A stretch of 64,000 nucleotides of DNA from CADCTM01 sp049671305 (GTDB lineage Bacteria; Cyanobacteriota; Cyanobacteriia; Cyanobacteriales; Coleofasciculaceae). Below, piece after piece: positions 46,614 through 57,485 of this stretch. The stretch is taken from contig JBATUR010000120.1 of NCBI GenBank assembly GCA_049671305.1, positions 1 through 64,000 on the forward strand, given 5' to 3'. The notes under the pieces were generated by a model. It was not told where the DNA came from and made no database searches. It was given only the letters and a program-made list of their open reading frames with translations. The position numbers and the translations under genes were made by a program. Within the stretch, counting starts at the first letter, position 1, and each line of letters starts with the position of its first letter.

Positions 46614-48308
46614 ATGTTAGGCAAGTTACTAGATCAGCGCTATCAAGTTATCGAACCTCTCGGTATCGGAGGGTTTGGTCAAACTTATAAAGCCAGTGAT
46701 ACTCGTCGTCCTGGAAACCCTATTTGTGTTGTTAAACACCTCAAACCGGCAAGTTCTGACCCCAATTATTTGCAAACAGCTAGACGCTTATTTAATAGTG
46801 AAGCAGAAACTTTAGAACGGCTCGGAAGTTATGACCAAATACCGAGATTGTTAGCTTATTTTGAAGAAAATCAAGAATTTTATTTGGTACAACAATTCAT
46901 TGTTGGTCATCTGCTAAATACGGAACTGCATCCTGGTCAGCATTGGACTGAAAACCAAGTTGTTGACCTATTAAAAGATGTTTTACAAATTCTTGCTTTT
47001 GTTCATAGTTATGGAGTAATTCACCGTGATCTTAAACCAGATAATTTAATCAGACGCAATTCAGATGGTAAATTAGTTTTAATTGATTTTGGAGCTGTTA
47101 AACAAGTGAGGACAGTAACAGCAACTCCTGATTTAATTAATGCTACAGTTGCTGTTGGAACTCCCGGTTATATGTCAAGAGAACAGATATTAGGAAGACC
47201 ACAACCTAGTAGTGATATTTATTCTCTTGGTATCATTGCAATTCAAGCTTTAACAGGTTTGCATCCTACTCAATTGCAGGAAGATGCAAAAACTAGAGAG
47301 CTTTCTTGGCAACAGCAGGTGCAAGTGAGTCCAGAATTAGCAGCTATCTTAAATAAGATGGTACGTTACGATTATCGGGAGCGTTACCAATCAGCAAATG
47401 AAGCACTAAATGCGCTCGCACTAAGCAATTCATCTGTTGCACCAACTATTTTACCCCAGACGCCCCGCTTACCAATCAACCAAAAAACATTACCCGCGCC
47501 GCCAGCCAGAGACAAGGCAGCTTCTGATAAATTTCCCTGGATTTTAGGCACAATGATGGTTTTAGTGGTGGGAGTAGGATTTGCGATCGCTTATTGGCAA
47601 TCCTCAACCAAATCACCGATTGCTAATCAAAGTCCTAACATTGAAGTTACGCCGACACAAACCCCTACCAACTTAACGCCAAGCCCTGAAAATACGCCAA
47701 CTCCTAAAAGTACAACTACACCTAATAACTCAACAAATGAGTTTGATCAAGTTGATTTTCCGCAAGCAAATTGTGGAGATTCCTTGCCGACTAATTCAGA
47801 AGGCACAATACAATTTTATCCTGTTTTTATTGATTTCAGCGATAACAATTTACAACAAGTTAAAGCAAACTTTTGCGGAGATGCTTATAGAACAACTCGC
47901 GAAGATACTAAGCAATTAGCTGTACAAGTCGCTTCCTTTACCAGTCGCAATAAAGCGCAATTATTTCGTGATTTTATGGAGAGAAAACTTGGTAGTGGTG
48001 AGGTAGGACAACCGACAATAATTGAGCCAGATTCTAGCCCAACTCCTTCACCGACTTCTAGCCCAGCAACTCCTTCACCTACTCCTAGCCCAACTAATCT
48101 TTTACCTAATAATTGTACGTTGATTGTTAATGATCCCCAATCACCCCTGAATGTGCGATCGCTTCCTGACCTCAAAAGTGATGCTGTTGGCACATTAAAT
48201 AATGGAACACCAGTTACTTTTGTTGCTGAAAAAGATGGCTGGATTCAAATTAGTTCTCCCATACCAGGCTGGATTGCTAAAAACCGAACTCGCAGAGTTT
48301 GTAATTAA
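46614..48308 (+). CDS. membrane Ser/Thr protein kinase with C-terminal SH3-like domain
   Basis: The 564-residue protein has a Hanks-type kinase (about 10-268; IGGFGQTYKASD, VIHRDLKPDNLI, LIDFGAVKQV, VGTPGYMSREQ), and a membrane helix (about 306-326, WILGTMMVLVVGVGFAIAYW). A Thr/Pro-rich linker and an SPOR-like region (about 390-455, VQVASFTSRNKAQLF) follow, then a second Pro/Ser/Thr linker and a bacterial SH3 domain (about 500-562, LNVRSLPDLKSDAVG). The extracytoplasmic part probably reads cell-wall fragments and signals inward. It follows the DnaJ-TPR gene closely. Confidence 0.93.
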   Translation: MLGKLLDQRYQVIEPLGIGGFGQTYKASDTRRPGNPICVVKHLKPASSDPNYLQTARRLFNSEAETLERLGSYDQIPRLLAYFEENQEFYLVQQFIVGHLLNTELHPGQHWTENQVVDLLKDVLQILAFVHSYGVIHRDLKPDNLIRRNSDGKLVLIDFGAVKQVRTVTATPDLINATVAVGTPGYMSREQILGRPQPSSDIYSLGIIAIQALTGLHPTQLQEDAKTRELSWQQQVQVSPELAAILNKMVRYDYRERYQSANEALNALALSNSSVAPTILPQTPRLPINQKTLPAPPARDKAASDKFPWILGTMMVLVVGVGFAIAYWQSSTKSPIANQSPNIEVTPTQTPTNLTPSPENTPTPKSTTTPNNSTNEFDQVDFPQANCGDSLPTNSEGTIQFYPVFIDFSDNNLQQVKANFCGDAYRTTREDTKQLAVQVASFTSRNKAQLFRDFMERKLGSGEVGQPTIIEPDSSPTPSPTSSPATPSPTPSPTNLLPNNCTLIVNDPQSPLNVRSLPDLKSDAVGTLNNGTPVTFVAEKDGWIQISSPIPGWIAKNRTRRVCN

Positions 48309-48382
48309 CTTAGCTAAAATTATCCTGATTGGCAGCAATTATTTAAGATATTTAAAATACCAAATAGTAGCAGGTAACTTTG

Positions 48383-49099
48383 ATGAAACGATGGACAAAA
48401 TTTATCACATTAATGGCATTAATGCTTTTCTTTATCGGATGCCAAAAAATTACTGGGCACTCTCCAGCCAATAGTAGTACTCCTTTTACCCAAACAACAC
48501 AATCAACTTCTTCATTAATAGCTAGAAATGTCGCTTCTCCACTTCCTCCTGATGCTAGATTAGTTGACATTCGCAAAGTTAATAATAAAATTGCCATAGA
48601 TATGCGTTATGCAACAACTAATAACTTTTTGAAACAAAAACTTTATCCTGTATCACGATGTGTATTAAGGGGTGCAGCAGCTAGAAGACTTTCACAAGTG
48701 CAAGATGACTTATCAAGAAATGGCTTAGGATTGAAGGTTTATGATTGCTATAGACCTCTATCTATACAAAAAAAATTGTGGGAAGTCATGCCAGATTCGC
48801 GCTTTGTTGCTAACCCGACAAGAGGTTCTCGACATAATCGCGGTGCGGCAGTTGATTTAACATTAATTGACCGCAATGGTAGAGAGTTAGAAATGCCAAC
48901 AGGATTTGATAATTTTACAGAACGAGCTTATACAAATTACAGCGGTGGCAGCACTCAATCTCGCAACAATCGTCAAATACTGCAAAATGCCATGAAGAAG
49001 TACGGATTTATACCATTGTCAACAGAATGGTGGCATTTTGATGCGCCAGGATGGGATAAGTTTTCGGTTCTTGATGTGTCGTTTGGGGAAATTCCTTAA
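48383..49099 (+). CDS. D-Ala-D-Ala dipeptidase (VanX/DdpX-like) lipoprotein
   Basis: The 238-residue precursor has a lipoprotein signal (FITLMALMLFFIGC, Cys about 20) and an M15 peptidase domain. The zinc and catalytic motifs are SRHNRGAAVDLTLID and STEWWHFDAPGW, with YDCYRPLSIQKKLW upstream as in VanX. Such enzymes cleave D-Ala-D-Ala, recycling wall dipeptides in the periplasm. It is not a resistance determinant by context: no vanHA genes or regulators are near. ATG 48383 is used; TTG 48380 is adjacent. It lies downstream of the SH3 kinase gene. Confidence 0.9.
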   Translation: MKRWTKFITLMALMLFFIGCQKITGHSPANSSTPFTQTTQSTSSLIARNVASPLPPDARLVDIRKVNNKIAIDMRYATTNNFLKQKLYPVSRCVLRGAAARRLSQVQDDLSRNGLGLKVYDCYRPLSIQKKLWEVMPDSRFVANPTRGSRHNRGAAVDLTLIDRNGRELEMPTGFDNFTERAYTNYSGGSTQSRNNRQILQNAMKKYGFIPLSTEWWHFDAPGWDKFSVLDVSFGEIP

Positions 49100-49181
49100 T
49101 AAATAGAGTTGATCTCAGCATCTTATTAAGATTTGCTTACATACTCAAAATTACTCGAAATGTTAGTGGTACAATCCTCAA

Positions 49182-49267
49182 CCATAGCTAGGGGTGCCTG
49201 TCTAAAACCAGGCTGAGATAGTCCCTTAGAACCTGAGACTGGTTAATACCAGCGGAGGGAAGCTGTT
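49182..49267 (+). ncRNA. TPP riboswitch controlling thiC
   Basis: The THI element is recognised by AGGGGTGCCTG, ACCAGGCTGAGATAGTCCC with the CUGAGA motif, ACCTGAGACTGGTTAATACC, and GCGGAGGGAAGCTG. P1 to P5 helices can be drawn. It ends about 18 bases before thiC and likely blocks the ribosome-binding site (GAGAGGA) when thiamine pyrophosphate is bound. Confidence 0.96.
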
Positions 49268-49272
49268 AATGA

Positions 49273-50658
<1,386 letters not shown>

Positions 50659-50726
50659 AAATCTCGTAAGGGAAATCGAACCGTGGTATTGGTATCAAGT
50701 TAAGCTTGAAATCCTTGTCACAAGAC

Positions 50727-50763
50727 TCTTTTCTCTTAGCCCCCATCTGAGAAAAGAATTTTT
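50727..50763 (+). terminator. rho-independent terminator of thiC
   Basis: TCTTTTCTC (50727-50735) and GAGAAAAGA (50749-50757) form a 9-bp stem with a 13-nt loop, followed by ATTTTT. It lies about 70 bases after the thiC stop. Confidence 0.75.
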
Positions 50764-50774
50764 CCTTTTCTTTC

Positions 50775-50906
50775 TTGTCTTACTCCCCTCTCCCCTTGTG
50801 GGAGAGGGGCTGGGGGAGAGGGGTAGTACCCCTACTATTATTGATACCTAATCTTACTCCCCTCTCCCCTTGTGGGAGAGGGGAACTACCCCTACTATTA
50901 TTGATG
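50775..50906. repeat. two direct copies of a CTCCCCTCTCCC repeat unit
   Basis: The unit starts with TACTCCCCTCTCCCCTTGTG, continues as its self-complement GGGAGAGGGG and ends CCCCTACTATTATTGAT. It occurs at about 50780-50845 and again at 50855-50904. The second copy's end contains the last codons and stop of the converging aminotransferase gene, so part of a gene end has been copied with the repeat. Confidence 0.8.
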
Positions 50907-51758
50907 CATAATTTCGCGAAACTCCTGCAAAAAATGCCGAAATAAAGGATGATTTGACGAATCATATTGATGGGGATCAATGGTTATTATCGGCTTTAAT
51001 TCCATCATCGTTGCTGCAACAAAAGCACCATCAAAATTAGCTAATTCATCAGGGAAAATATCACGTTCAATTACTTCAATTTTGCTAGACTCAGCAATCT
51101 CTAACACTGTCTGACGAGTAATACCAGGAAAAATATTTGGTGTTAGCTTTGGGGTTACGACTTGATCTTGTTGCAAAAGAAAAAGATTTGCTGCTGTTGC
51201 TTCCGTAATTCTGCCTTCTTGGTCTAACATAATTGCATCATCAAAGCCTGCTAATTGGGCAGCACGACGACTTAAATAACTGTTGACATAAACGCCACAA
51301 ATCTTCCAAACAACAGGGATAGCACGTCCAGAAACCCTCTCATAGCTTGAGATATGGCATTTTAGCTTCTTGTCTACATCTCGCGGACTTGTCACGGCTA
51401 AGATGGTAACATCAACTGGCATTTGCTCCCGAAAAACTAGCTCTGGTTCTTTTCTGTAAACTATCGGTCTGATATAATAATTAGTAGGAGAAAGTTCCGC
51501 TAGTAGGGATTTAAGTCCTAATTTTAAGTCTTCGTTTGACCAAGAAAATCCTAATCCCATCTGTAGTGCACTATGACGCAGACGGTTAAGATGGTCGTCT
51601 AAACGATGGATGTAATAGTGATCATTCCAATACGCCATTATGCCATCAAATACGCCGATGCCTAGATGTAGAGAATGGCTAGCGATGGATGGGTTAGCTT
51701 GTTCACGTTCGACGATTTTACCATTATGCCAAACAATTGGCGTCGCTTCAAAACTCAT
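50898..51758 (-). CDS. class IV aminotransferase (branched-chain aminotransferase-like)
   Basis: The 286-residue PLP enzyme has fold-type IV motifs: IVWHNGKIVEREQANPSIAS, HSLHLGIGVFDGIMAYW, the lysine region PVVWKICGVYVNSYLSRRAA, DDAIMLDQEGRITEATAANL and NIFPGITRQTVLEIA. The group includes branched-chain and D-amino-acid aminotransferases and aminodeoxychorismate lyase. The usual GNY after the lysine is altered to GVY. ATG 51758 (MSFEATPIVWHNGK) is used; a longer frame to 51812 has no family match. Substrate is uncertain. Confidence 0.88.
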   Translation of the reverse strand: MSFEATPIVWHNGKIVEREQANPSIASHSLHLGIGVFDGIMAYWNDHYYIHRLDDHLNRLRHSALQMGLGFSWSNEDLKLGLKSLLAELSPTNYYIRPIVYRKEPELVFREQMPVDVTILAVTSPRDVDKKLKCHISSYERVSGRAIPVVWKICGVYVNSYLSRRAAQLAGFDDAIMLDQEGRITEATAANLFLLQQDQVVTPKLTPNIFPGITRQTVLEIAESSKIEVIERDIFPDELANFDGAFVAATMMELKPIITIDPHQYDSSNHPLFRHFLQEFREIMHQ

Positions 51759-52151
51759 TAAATGATCATTGAATAAAGCACAACTAATCCTAAAAGAAAA
51801 ATTGAGCGGCAAAACTTAAATTTCTTAACTTTTTCTGGCAATAATATCTTTGGATAGAGGAAAAGCCAGGAAGAAAGTCATAATATTTAAGCTTTCGGGT
51901 GTACTGAGCAACCGTATGTTTGCTATTTCTCAAAATTTAGGAGGATATATTTGCTTTAACGATTTAGGAATTTTGTGTGCATGATATTGACGATTTATAA
52001 TGAGTCGTCAAGTAAGCTCTTGAACTGCTTAAGTTGAAATCAAAAAAAGTTAGGTTGAGCTAGCTTTAATTTCTGTTAAGAATTTTGTATAACAACACAC
52101 TTATTTTCATAAATGTAAAATTATTTCTCACAAAATTCATAAAAATTAAAA
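51759..52151. other. intergenic stretch
   Basis: AT-rich, with no supported gene, repeat or clear hairpin. It should contain the aminotransferase promoter on the minus strand. Confidence 0.4.
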
Positions 52152-52367
52152 TTAGTAGACTAATGTTATTAGTCCTCTACGAATCGAATAAAACAGACGA
52201 TTAATCGAGTCTTTTTCTTCATTTGTCAAATTATTATTTAAGATAGCACTCCGCAATCGATAACGATGATCTATTGTCATCTCACCTTTTTGAATTATTT
52301 CAGCAAATAACTCAAGTAAGGCGCTGGGTAAGGTGCAAGTTTGTCCAGAGGTTGCGGTTTTTAGCAT
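52152..52367 (-). CDS. small conserved cyanobacterial protein (71 residues)
   Basis: MLKTATSGQTCTLPSALLEL opens a 71-residue all-helical protein that ends RLFYSIRRGLITLVY. The central AEIIQKGEMTIDHRYRLRSA and NNLTNEEKDSINR recall a family of small cyanobacterial proteins I have seen with patterns like TLADRYGLMAAIL and EERRAIDRLL. Function is not known. No partner gene is close on either side, and no strong ribosome-binding site is seen. Confidence 0.7.
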   Translation of the reverse strand: MLKTATSGQTCTLPSALLELFAEIIQKGEMTIDHRYRLRSAILNNNLTNEEKDSINRLFYSIRRGLITLVY

Positions 52368-52805
52368 AGTGAGATTGATTAAACATCCCTAAATTATTGA
52401 CCAAAAATTGCCTTTAATTGACTCAGAAGCCTGAATATGAGTGCTATGGAGGCTACTACTAGAGATATACCACTGACCTCGATTAGTCTATCACGTAGAA
52501 AAGCTGTGTAGATGGAATCATACATTGGTCTTTACAATTGACTTTGTAGATTCTGCTACAAAATCTCTTTTGCTTGATAGAAATGACAGCAGAAGACATA
52601 GGCAATTGGCAAAACATCAACTTTAATTTTGATAGAAATTATATCTACAGGCAGACTAGAGCAAAAATATAATCATTTCTGACGATAGAGTTTTGAAAAA
52701 GCTTATTGAAAGACGATTATGTTTAAGGTTAGCTTCACAATTTTCGTGAAACATTAAAATCCTCTTTTAAGTTAGTCACTTATTTATCTTTATTTCAATA
52801 ACGTC
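52368..52805. other. intergenic stretch
   Basis: No supported gene. It separates the divergent small protein and membrane protein genes, with several in-frame stops in every frame. Confidence 0.4.
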
Positions 52806-53438
52806 ATGTTTAGTTTTTTTAATCCAGATGTACCGATGTTATGCCGCAAGCAAGCAGTGTTTGAGATGCCTGATCTTCCAGGACTATGGCGCTGTCACTT
52901 GCAGATCGGAAACTTTACAGTTTTATCAACCTTTTATACTCGACTCGATCAAGCTTGTATTATTTGGGGTGCAATATCTTTAGTAATTTTTGGAACAGCT
53001 CAATTTTTCCCCATTAGTTGGATAACTCAAGCTGTTTGGTGGTCAGTACTATCTTTAATTGGTACATTTGTGATGATAATTTTGACACCATCTTGGCTTA
53101 AAGATGAAGGGTTAGCCTGGATTTTAGAAAGTTGGATAATTTTGATGATCTTGGGTTTGGTTATTACAGATTTAAGTATTTTCTTAAGTTGGGGAAGCGT
53201 ATTAACCTATCTTTGTCATTTATGGTTAGGATTGGTTGGGCTGGGTTATATATTGACAGGATTAGGAATGCGATCGCGTACTCTCATGATCATCGGCGCG
53301 GTTCACCTGCTGGGGATCGCCCTGTTGCCTTACTTTGCAGCTTGGCAGTTTCTGGCTACAGGTATGATCATGGGCTTCAGTGTTTTCGTCTTGGCTGAGT
53401 TTCAGTGGGACTCTTTTGGCACTTGTGGTGGTAATTAG
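52806..53438 (+). CDS. integral membrane protein of unknown function
   Basis: The 210-residue protein has six or so hydrophobic segments after residue 45: WGAISLVIFGTAQFF, WWSVLSLIGTFVMIILTP, WILESWIILMILGLVITDLS, LTYLCHLWLGLVGLGYILTG, LMIIGAVHLLGIALLP and FLATGMIMGFSVFVLA. The N-terminal 45 residues contain FEMPDLPGLWRCHLQ and are soluble. I do not recognise the family. ATG 52839 is another possible start. The compact helical bundle resembles small channel-like or assembly proteins, but no function is claimed. Confidence 0.7.
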   Translation: MFSFFNPDVPMLCRKQAVFEMPDLPGLWRCHLQIGNFTVLSTFYTRLDQACIIWGAISLVIFGTAQFFPISWITQAVWWSVLSLIGTFVMIILTPSWLKDEGLAWILESWIILMILGLVITDLSIFLSWGSVLTYLCHLWLGLVGLGYILTGLGMRSRTLMIIGAVHLLGIALLPYFAAWQFLATGMIMGFSVFVLAEFQWDSFGTCGGN

Positions 53439-53575
53439 TGCTGAGTAATTCTTAATATTTAAGGATTGGCAGTCCATAGATTAATATTTAAACGAGGAAG
53501 GCGATTTGTTTGTCGCAGTTATAGAAAAAAGGCGTCCGCTTAATTGTTATCCTGAAAAAAAATCCTTTAACTTTT

Positions 53576-54502
53576 ATGAGTCGGACTTGCTTTAACCGTC
53601 TAGGAATACCCACTGTCTCTGTGTGGCTAACTACTATAATCATGCTCAGTGCGATCGGGCAAAATATCGTTATTGCTCAACCCTCCACAACGCCTGATAA
53701 TTCTTCCTCACCACCTGAAGTCTTGGCGCCAGAAGCTAAATTAAGAGGACAGTGGCAGGCAAAAAATCCTCTATCATGGAAAGTCCTGACTTTTACTTTT
53801 GCGCCAGAAGGTAAGTTATTGATTCAGCTTCCCAGCACTTCCGAAAAGCCTACTGCACAAGAATTTGGCTATCGTATCAAAGCAACTTCTCAACCAATGC
53901 AACTAGATATTCTCTTTCCTGGCACAGATCAAGTAGTTAAAACGATTTTTGAGTTTACGCCGACGGGGGAAATGCGTTTGCAAGTGGCGGGGACAAACCC
54001 TGGAGATCCCAGACCAACGGCATTTCGTGCGGATGCAACTTTATTGCAAAAGGTATCTGAGGTAACAACTTTGCCGCCCAATGTGGAAGTTCAGACGATG
54101 CAAATGCAACTGCTTCAAGCACAACAAAGGGAAGGTAAAATAATTCTTGGGTCGATGAATCGTGCTCAACAAGCTTATTATTTGGAAAACAAAAAATTTG
54201 CAACAACTATTTCTGAACTTGGTCTAGGTATCAAGCCAGAAACTGATAGTTATCGCTACCAAATTATTTCTCAGAAAGACTCGACTGGAAGTGTGATGAT
54301 GACGGCAACGGCAAAACGTTCAGAATTTAGAAGCTATACAAGCGCGGTTTTTGTGGTAAAAGATAAAAATCAACAATTGCCAATTGCCGGAATTTGTGAA
54401 ACAGATAAACCCTCAACAACGCCGCCTGCAATGCCGCAAGCACAGAGTAATACTCAGGCAACTATTGAATGTCCCGCAGGTTCTAATCAAGTTGGGCGCT
54501 AA
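53576..54502 (+). CDS. type IV pilin-like protein with GH domain
   Basis: The 308-residue precursor has a signal sequence (about 14-34, ending VIAQPS). A beta-rich region (about 55-160, LRGQWQAKNPLSWKVLTFTF) precedes a helix (QREGKIILGSMNRAQQAYYL) that resembles the pilin G/H domain. The rest of that domain (ENKKFATTISELGLGI, YTSAVFVVKDKNQQLPIAGIC) matches cyanobacterial pilin-like general secretion proteins G/H. It lacks a type III prepilin leader, so it is probably exported but not assembled like PilA. It ends 6 bases before purN, an odd pairing. Confidence 0.82.
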   Translation: MSRTCFNRLGIPTVSVWLTTIIMLSAIGQNIVIAQPSTTPDNSSSPPEVLAPEAKLRGQWQAKNPLSWKVLTFTFAPEGKLLIQLPSTSEKPTAQEFGYRIKATSQPMQLDILFPGTDQVVKTIFEFTPTGEMRLQVAGTNPGDPRPTAFRADATLLQKVSEVTTLPPNVEVQTMQMQLLQAQQREGKIILGSMNRAQQAYYLENKKFATTISELGLGIKPETDSYRYQIISQKDSTGSVMMTATAKRSEFRSYTSAVFVVKDKNQQLPIAGICETDKPSTTPPAMPQAQSNTQATIECPAGSNQVGR

Positions 54503-54508
54503 GGTGGC

Positions 54509-55150
54509 ATGATTTCTAATTTTCCAGAAATTGAGACGGCTAGTTTAGTTTCGCCGCTAGTTGTGCGCCAAGCAGGTGAATGCTTGAAATTAGGAATAAT
54601 GGCATCAGGAAGTGGCAGTAATTTTGAGGCGGTGGCAGAAGCGATCGCATCTGAGCAACTTAATGCCCGAATCCAAGTTTTAATCTACAACAATCCCGGT
54701 ATCAAAGCTGCCTTCAGAGCCGAAAAACGGGGCGTCCCGACTGTATTACACAATCATCGTCATTACAAACGCGATGCATTAGATGCTGAAATTGTCAAGA
54801 CTTTGCAAGAATATCAGGTAGATTATGTCGTGATGGCAGGTTGGATGCGACTGGTAACACCGGTGTTAATTGAAGCTTTTAGCGATCGCATTGTCAACAT
54901 TCATCCCAGTTTATTACCTAGTTTTAAAGGAGTGCGGGCAGTCGAACAAGCCCTAGCTGCGGGGGTAAAAATTGCTGGTTGCACTGTCCATTTAGTACGC
55001 CTAGAAGTAGACAGCGGTCCAATTTTAGTACAAGCTGCAGTGCCGGTATTAGCTGATGATACTGCAGAAACTCTCCACGCCAGAATTCAAGTACAAGAAC
55101 ATCGCATTTTGCCCCTAGCGCTGGCACAACTTGCCGCAAGAATTCAATAA
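54509..55150 (+). CDS. purN: phosphoribosylglycinamide formyltransferase
   Basis: PurN transfers a formyl group from 10-formyl-THF to GAR in purine synthesis. The 213-residue protein has LKLGIMASGSGSNFEAVAEA, YVVMAGWMRLVTP, the catalytic IVNIHPSLLPSFKGVRAVEQ, GCTVHLVRLEVDSGPILVQA and a conserved end RIQVQEHRILPLAL. The first 28 residues are extra to the E. coli enzyme. It follows the pilin-like gene by 6 bases, so the two are cotranscribed. Confidence 0.96.
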   Translation: MISNFPEIETASLVSPLVVRQAGECLKLGIMASGSGSNFEAVAEAIASEQLNARIQVLIYNNPGIKAAFRAEKRGVPTVLHNHRHYKRDALDAEIVKTLQEYQVDYVVMAGWMRLVTPVLIEAFSDRIVNIHPSLLPSFKGVRAVEQALAAGVKIAGCTVHLVRLEVDSGPILVQAAVPVLADDTAETLHARIQVQEHRILPLALAQLAARIQ

Positions 55151-55183
55151 GCAAATTGTCTGGCATCGAGGGCATTATTTAGA

Positions 55184-57100
55184 TTAAATTCTGACAGGAA
55201 TTTCTATAATACATTCTGTGCCTTGCCTGGGAGCCGAAACACAATAAAGTTTACCTTGATGTTTTTCAACGACAATTTCATAGCTAATTGATAACCCTAA
55301 ACCTGTGCCACTCCCCACAGGTTTTGTAGTGTAAAAAGGGTCAAATATTTTAGCTAAGATATCCTCGTCCATTCCTCTGCCATTATCGGTAATAGAAATG
55401 CTCACGAACTTGGGTAAATTGGCAGTTTGATTAACACTCTCTTCCTGCAAATATAAAGAGCTTATCACTTTTGTAAAAATTGTAATTACCCGTGGCGAAG
55501 GTTGGTTTTCTAGGGCATCAATTGCATTATTAAGTATATTCATAAACACCTGATTTAGCTGACTCGCATAACAGGTAACTTTTGGTAGTTCACTATAGTT
55601 TTTGATGATTTCAATTCTGTCTCCATCTATTTCAGCATTGAGGCGATGTTGCAAAATTAAAAGCATATGATCAATACCCTCATGGATATCAACAGTTTTT
55701 AGCTCTGATTTAGTTTGTCTGGAAAAAATTTGTAAGGAACTGACAATTTCTTGAATACGTTCTGCTCCCACTTGCATCGAATTTATTAGACTTTGACAAT
55801 CTGTAAGCAAAAAATCTAAGTCAATTTCGGAGATAAGCTGTTGAATTTCTGTTGTTGGCTCAGGGTAGTTTTTTTTGTAGATTTCAATCAACTTAATCAA
55901 ATCTTTGAAGTATTGACGAGCTGGAGCTAAATTACCATAAATAAAACTAACTGGGTTATTGATTTCATGGGCAACCCCTGCAACTATTTGCCCTAAGCTG
56001 GACATTTTTTCGGTTTGAATTAATTGAGCTTGAGTTTTTTTTAATTCCTCAAGGGTAAGCTCTAATGCTAAGGCTTTTTCTCTTTCTCTAGCTTCAGCAC
56101 GATGGCGTTCTCTGGCTTCGAGAGCGAGGGAAACTAAGTCAGCTATAGAGCGAGCAAAATTCTGGTCTTCCGGCGTCCAATGATGAGATTCTCCTACTTG
56201 TTCAATACATAAAACTCCTACAGTTTGTCCACCTAAGCGAATCGGTTCATCGATAGTTGAAGTAATATTTAAAGGCAGCCAGTAAGCTTTAGTAAGTTCT
56301 CCTGTTCTTAAATCGTTTAAAGTTTCTTCGACTACGATAGATTGATTTTCAAGTAAAGCCTTAAAATAAACTGGATATTCAGAAATTGGCAATTCAATTG
56401 CTGTAGAATGTTGATTGAGGTTATGTTCAAATAAGTCAACACATTGTAACTTTGTGGTAGTTGAATCAAAAAGCCAAACACTGACTCGCTCAACTTCTAG
56501 GTTATCTGCTGTTGCCTCAGTAATTTCTTTGAGTGCAACCTTTAAATTGCCTTGATTAAGAGCAGGATTTCTGGCAATTCCCATCAAGATTTGGTTTTGT
56601 TTGCGAAGTTTGAGCGCACTTTCAATAAGTGCTACTTCTGCTTGTTGACGCTCTTTTATTTCTTGTTGAAGTTGGGTATTTTGTTGATAAAGTTGCTGGG
56701 AAAGTGTCTTCATACGCAATTGATTTTCGACACGTGCCAAGACTTCTGTTACTTGAAATGGTTTAGTAATATAGTCTACACCACCTACGGCAAATGCTTT
56801 GACTTTATCTGAGGCATCATCAAGAGCACTTAAAAAGATAACTGGGATTTCTGAGGTTTCTGGGTTAGCTTTAAGCTGTTTACAAACTTCATAACCATTC
56901 ATTTGTGGCATATCAATATCAAGCAAAATTAAATCAGGCGGTGCTTGTAATGCGACCCGAATTGCTGATGATCCGTTCATAACTTTCCGAACTTTGTAGC
57001 CCTGCTTGTTTAACATTGTAGAAAGCAGGCGCAGGTTATCAGGAGTATCATCAACAACTAGGAGGTCGGCGAGTGGTAGGGATTTTTGGGTGCTATTCAT
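55184..57100 (-). CDS. hybrid histidine kinase, REC-GAF-HisKA-HATPase
   Basis: This 638-residue soluble kinase starts with a receiver (about 12-130, D61 in LILLDIDMPQMNG), then a coiled coil, a GAF domain (about 185-335, RVSVWLFDSTTTK, GVLCIEQVG), and a long signalling helix. HisKA (AGVAHEINNPVSFIYGNL) and HATPase (NILNNAIDALE, ITDNGRGMDEDILAKI, GSGTGLGLSISYEIV) follow. A receiver at the N-terminus suggests control by another kinase. No partner receiver gene is adjacent. It stands alone, converging on purN. Confidence 0.93.
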   Translation of the reverse strand: MNSTQKSLPLADLLVVDDTPDNLRLLSTMLNKQGYKVRKVMNGSSAIRVALQAPPDLILLDIDMPQMNGYEVCKQLKANPETSEIPVIFLSALDDASDKVKAFAVGGVDYITKPFQVTEVLARVENQLRMKTLSQQLYQQNTQLQQEIKERQQAEVALIESALKLRKQNQILMGIARNPALNQGNLKVALKEITEATADNLEVERVSVWLFDSTTTKLQCVDLFEHNLNQHSTAIELPISEYPVYFKALLENQSIVVEETLNDLRTGELTKAYWLPLNITSTIDEPIRLGGQTVGVLCIEQVGESHHWTPEDQNFARSIADLVSLALEARERHRAEAREREKALALELTLEELKKTQAQLIQTEKMSSLGQIVAGVAHEINNPVSFIYGNLAPARQYFKDLIKLIEIYKKNYPEPTTEIQQLISEIDLDFLLTDCQSLINSMQVGAERIQEIVSSLQIFSRQTKSELKTVDIHEGIDHMLLILQHRLNAEIDGDRIEIIKNYSELPKVTCYASQLNQVFMNILNNAIDALENQPSPRVITIFTKVISSLYLQEESVNQTANLPKFVSISITDNGRGMDEDILAKIFDPFYTTKPVGSGTGLGLSISYEIVVEKHQGKLYCVSAPRQGTECIIEIPVRI

Positions 57101-57485
57101 AGCCTAGTTGAGTTGGTTAAATGGAATCAATTGTTCAAGATAAAAATTTTTAATTAAAGTTTTTAAATCATTATGAATTGTTGCGTCTGCTCCTTATTTA
57201 CATAAAGTGCGGCTTGATGAAATAGTGTTCTTAATGTTAATATTAATGCTAAATTCCCTGGGGCTAGTCATCTGCTGCAAAGTAAACTGTGCAGTGGCTC
57301 TGCTTATTATTACACAAGGATAACTTATTTCCAGGTGGTGGGCGCTTGTCGTTGTTAAAAGAGCTAAATCAATAACAAGATATATTTCATAATTGCTCAA
57401 TAAGTTGTAATCTATTGAATTAAATTATACTATTTTTAGTTTTTAAATAAGCATAAACATATTTCTATCCTATCTATATTAATAT
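57101..57485. other. intergenic stretch
   Basis: AT-rich DNA without a supported gene. A minus-strand frame of 68 codons at 57194-57400 has no motif or ribosome-binding site. Confidence 0.4.

Noticed and set aside
48383..49099. Vancomycin-resistance gene
   Set aside because: The protein is VanX-like, but there is no vanH, vanA or regulator nearby; wall recycling is more likely.
57194..57400. 68-codon minus-strand frame
   Set aside because: No motif, no ribosome-binding site, AT-rich noncoding composition.
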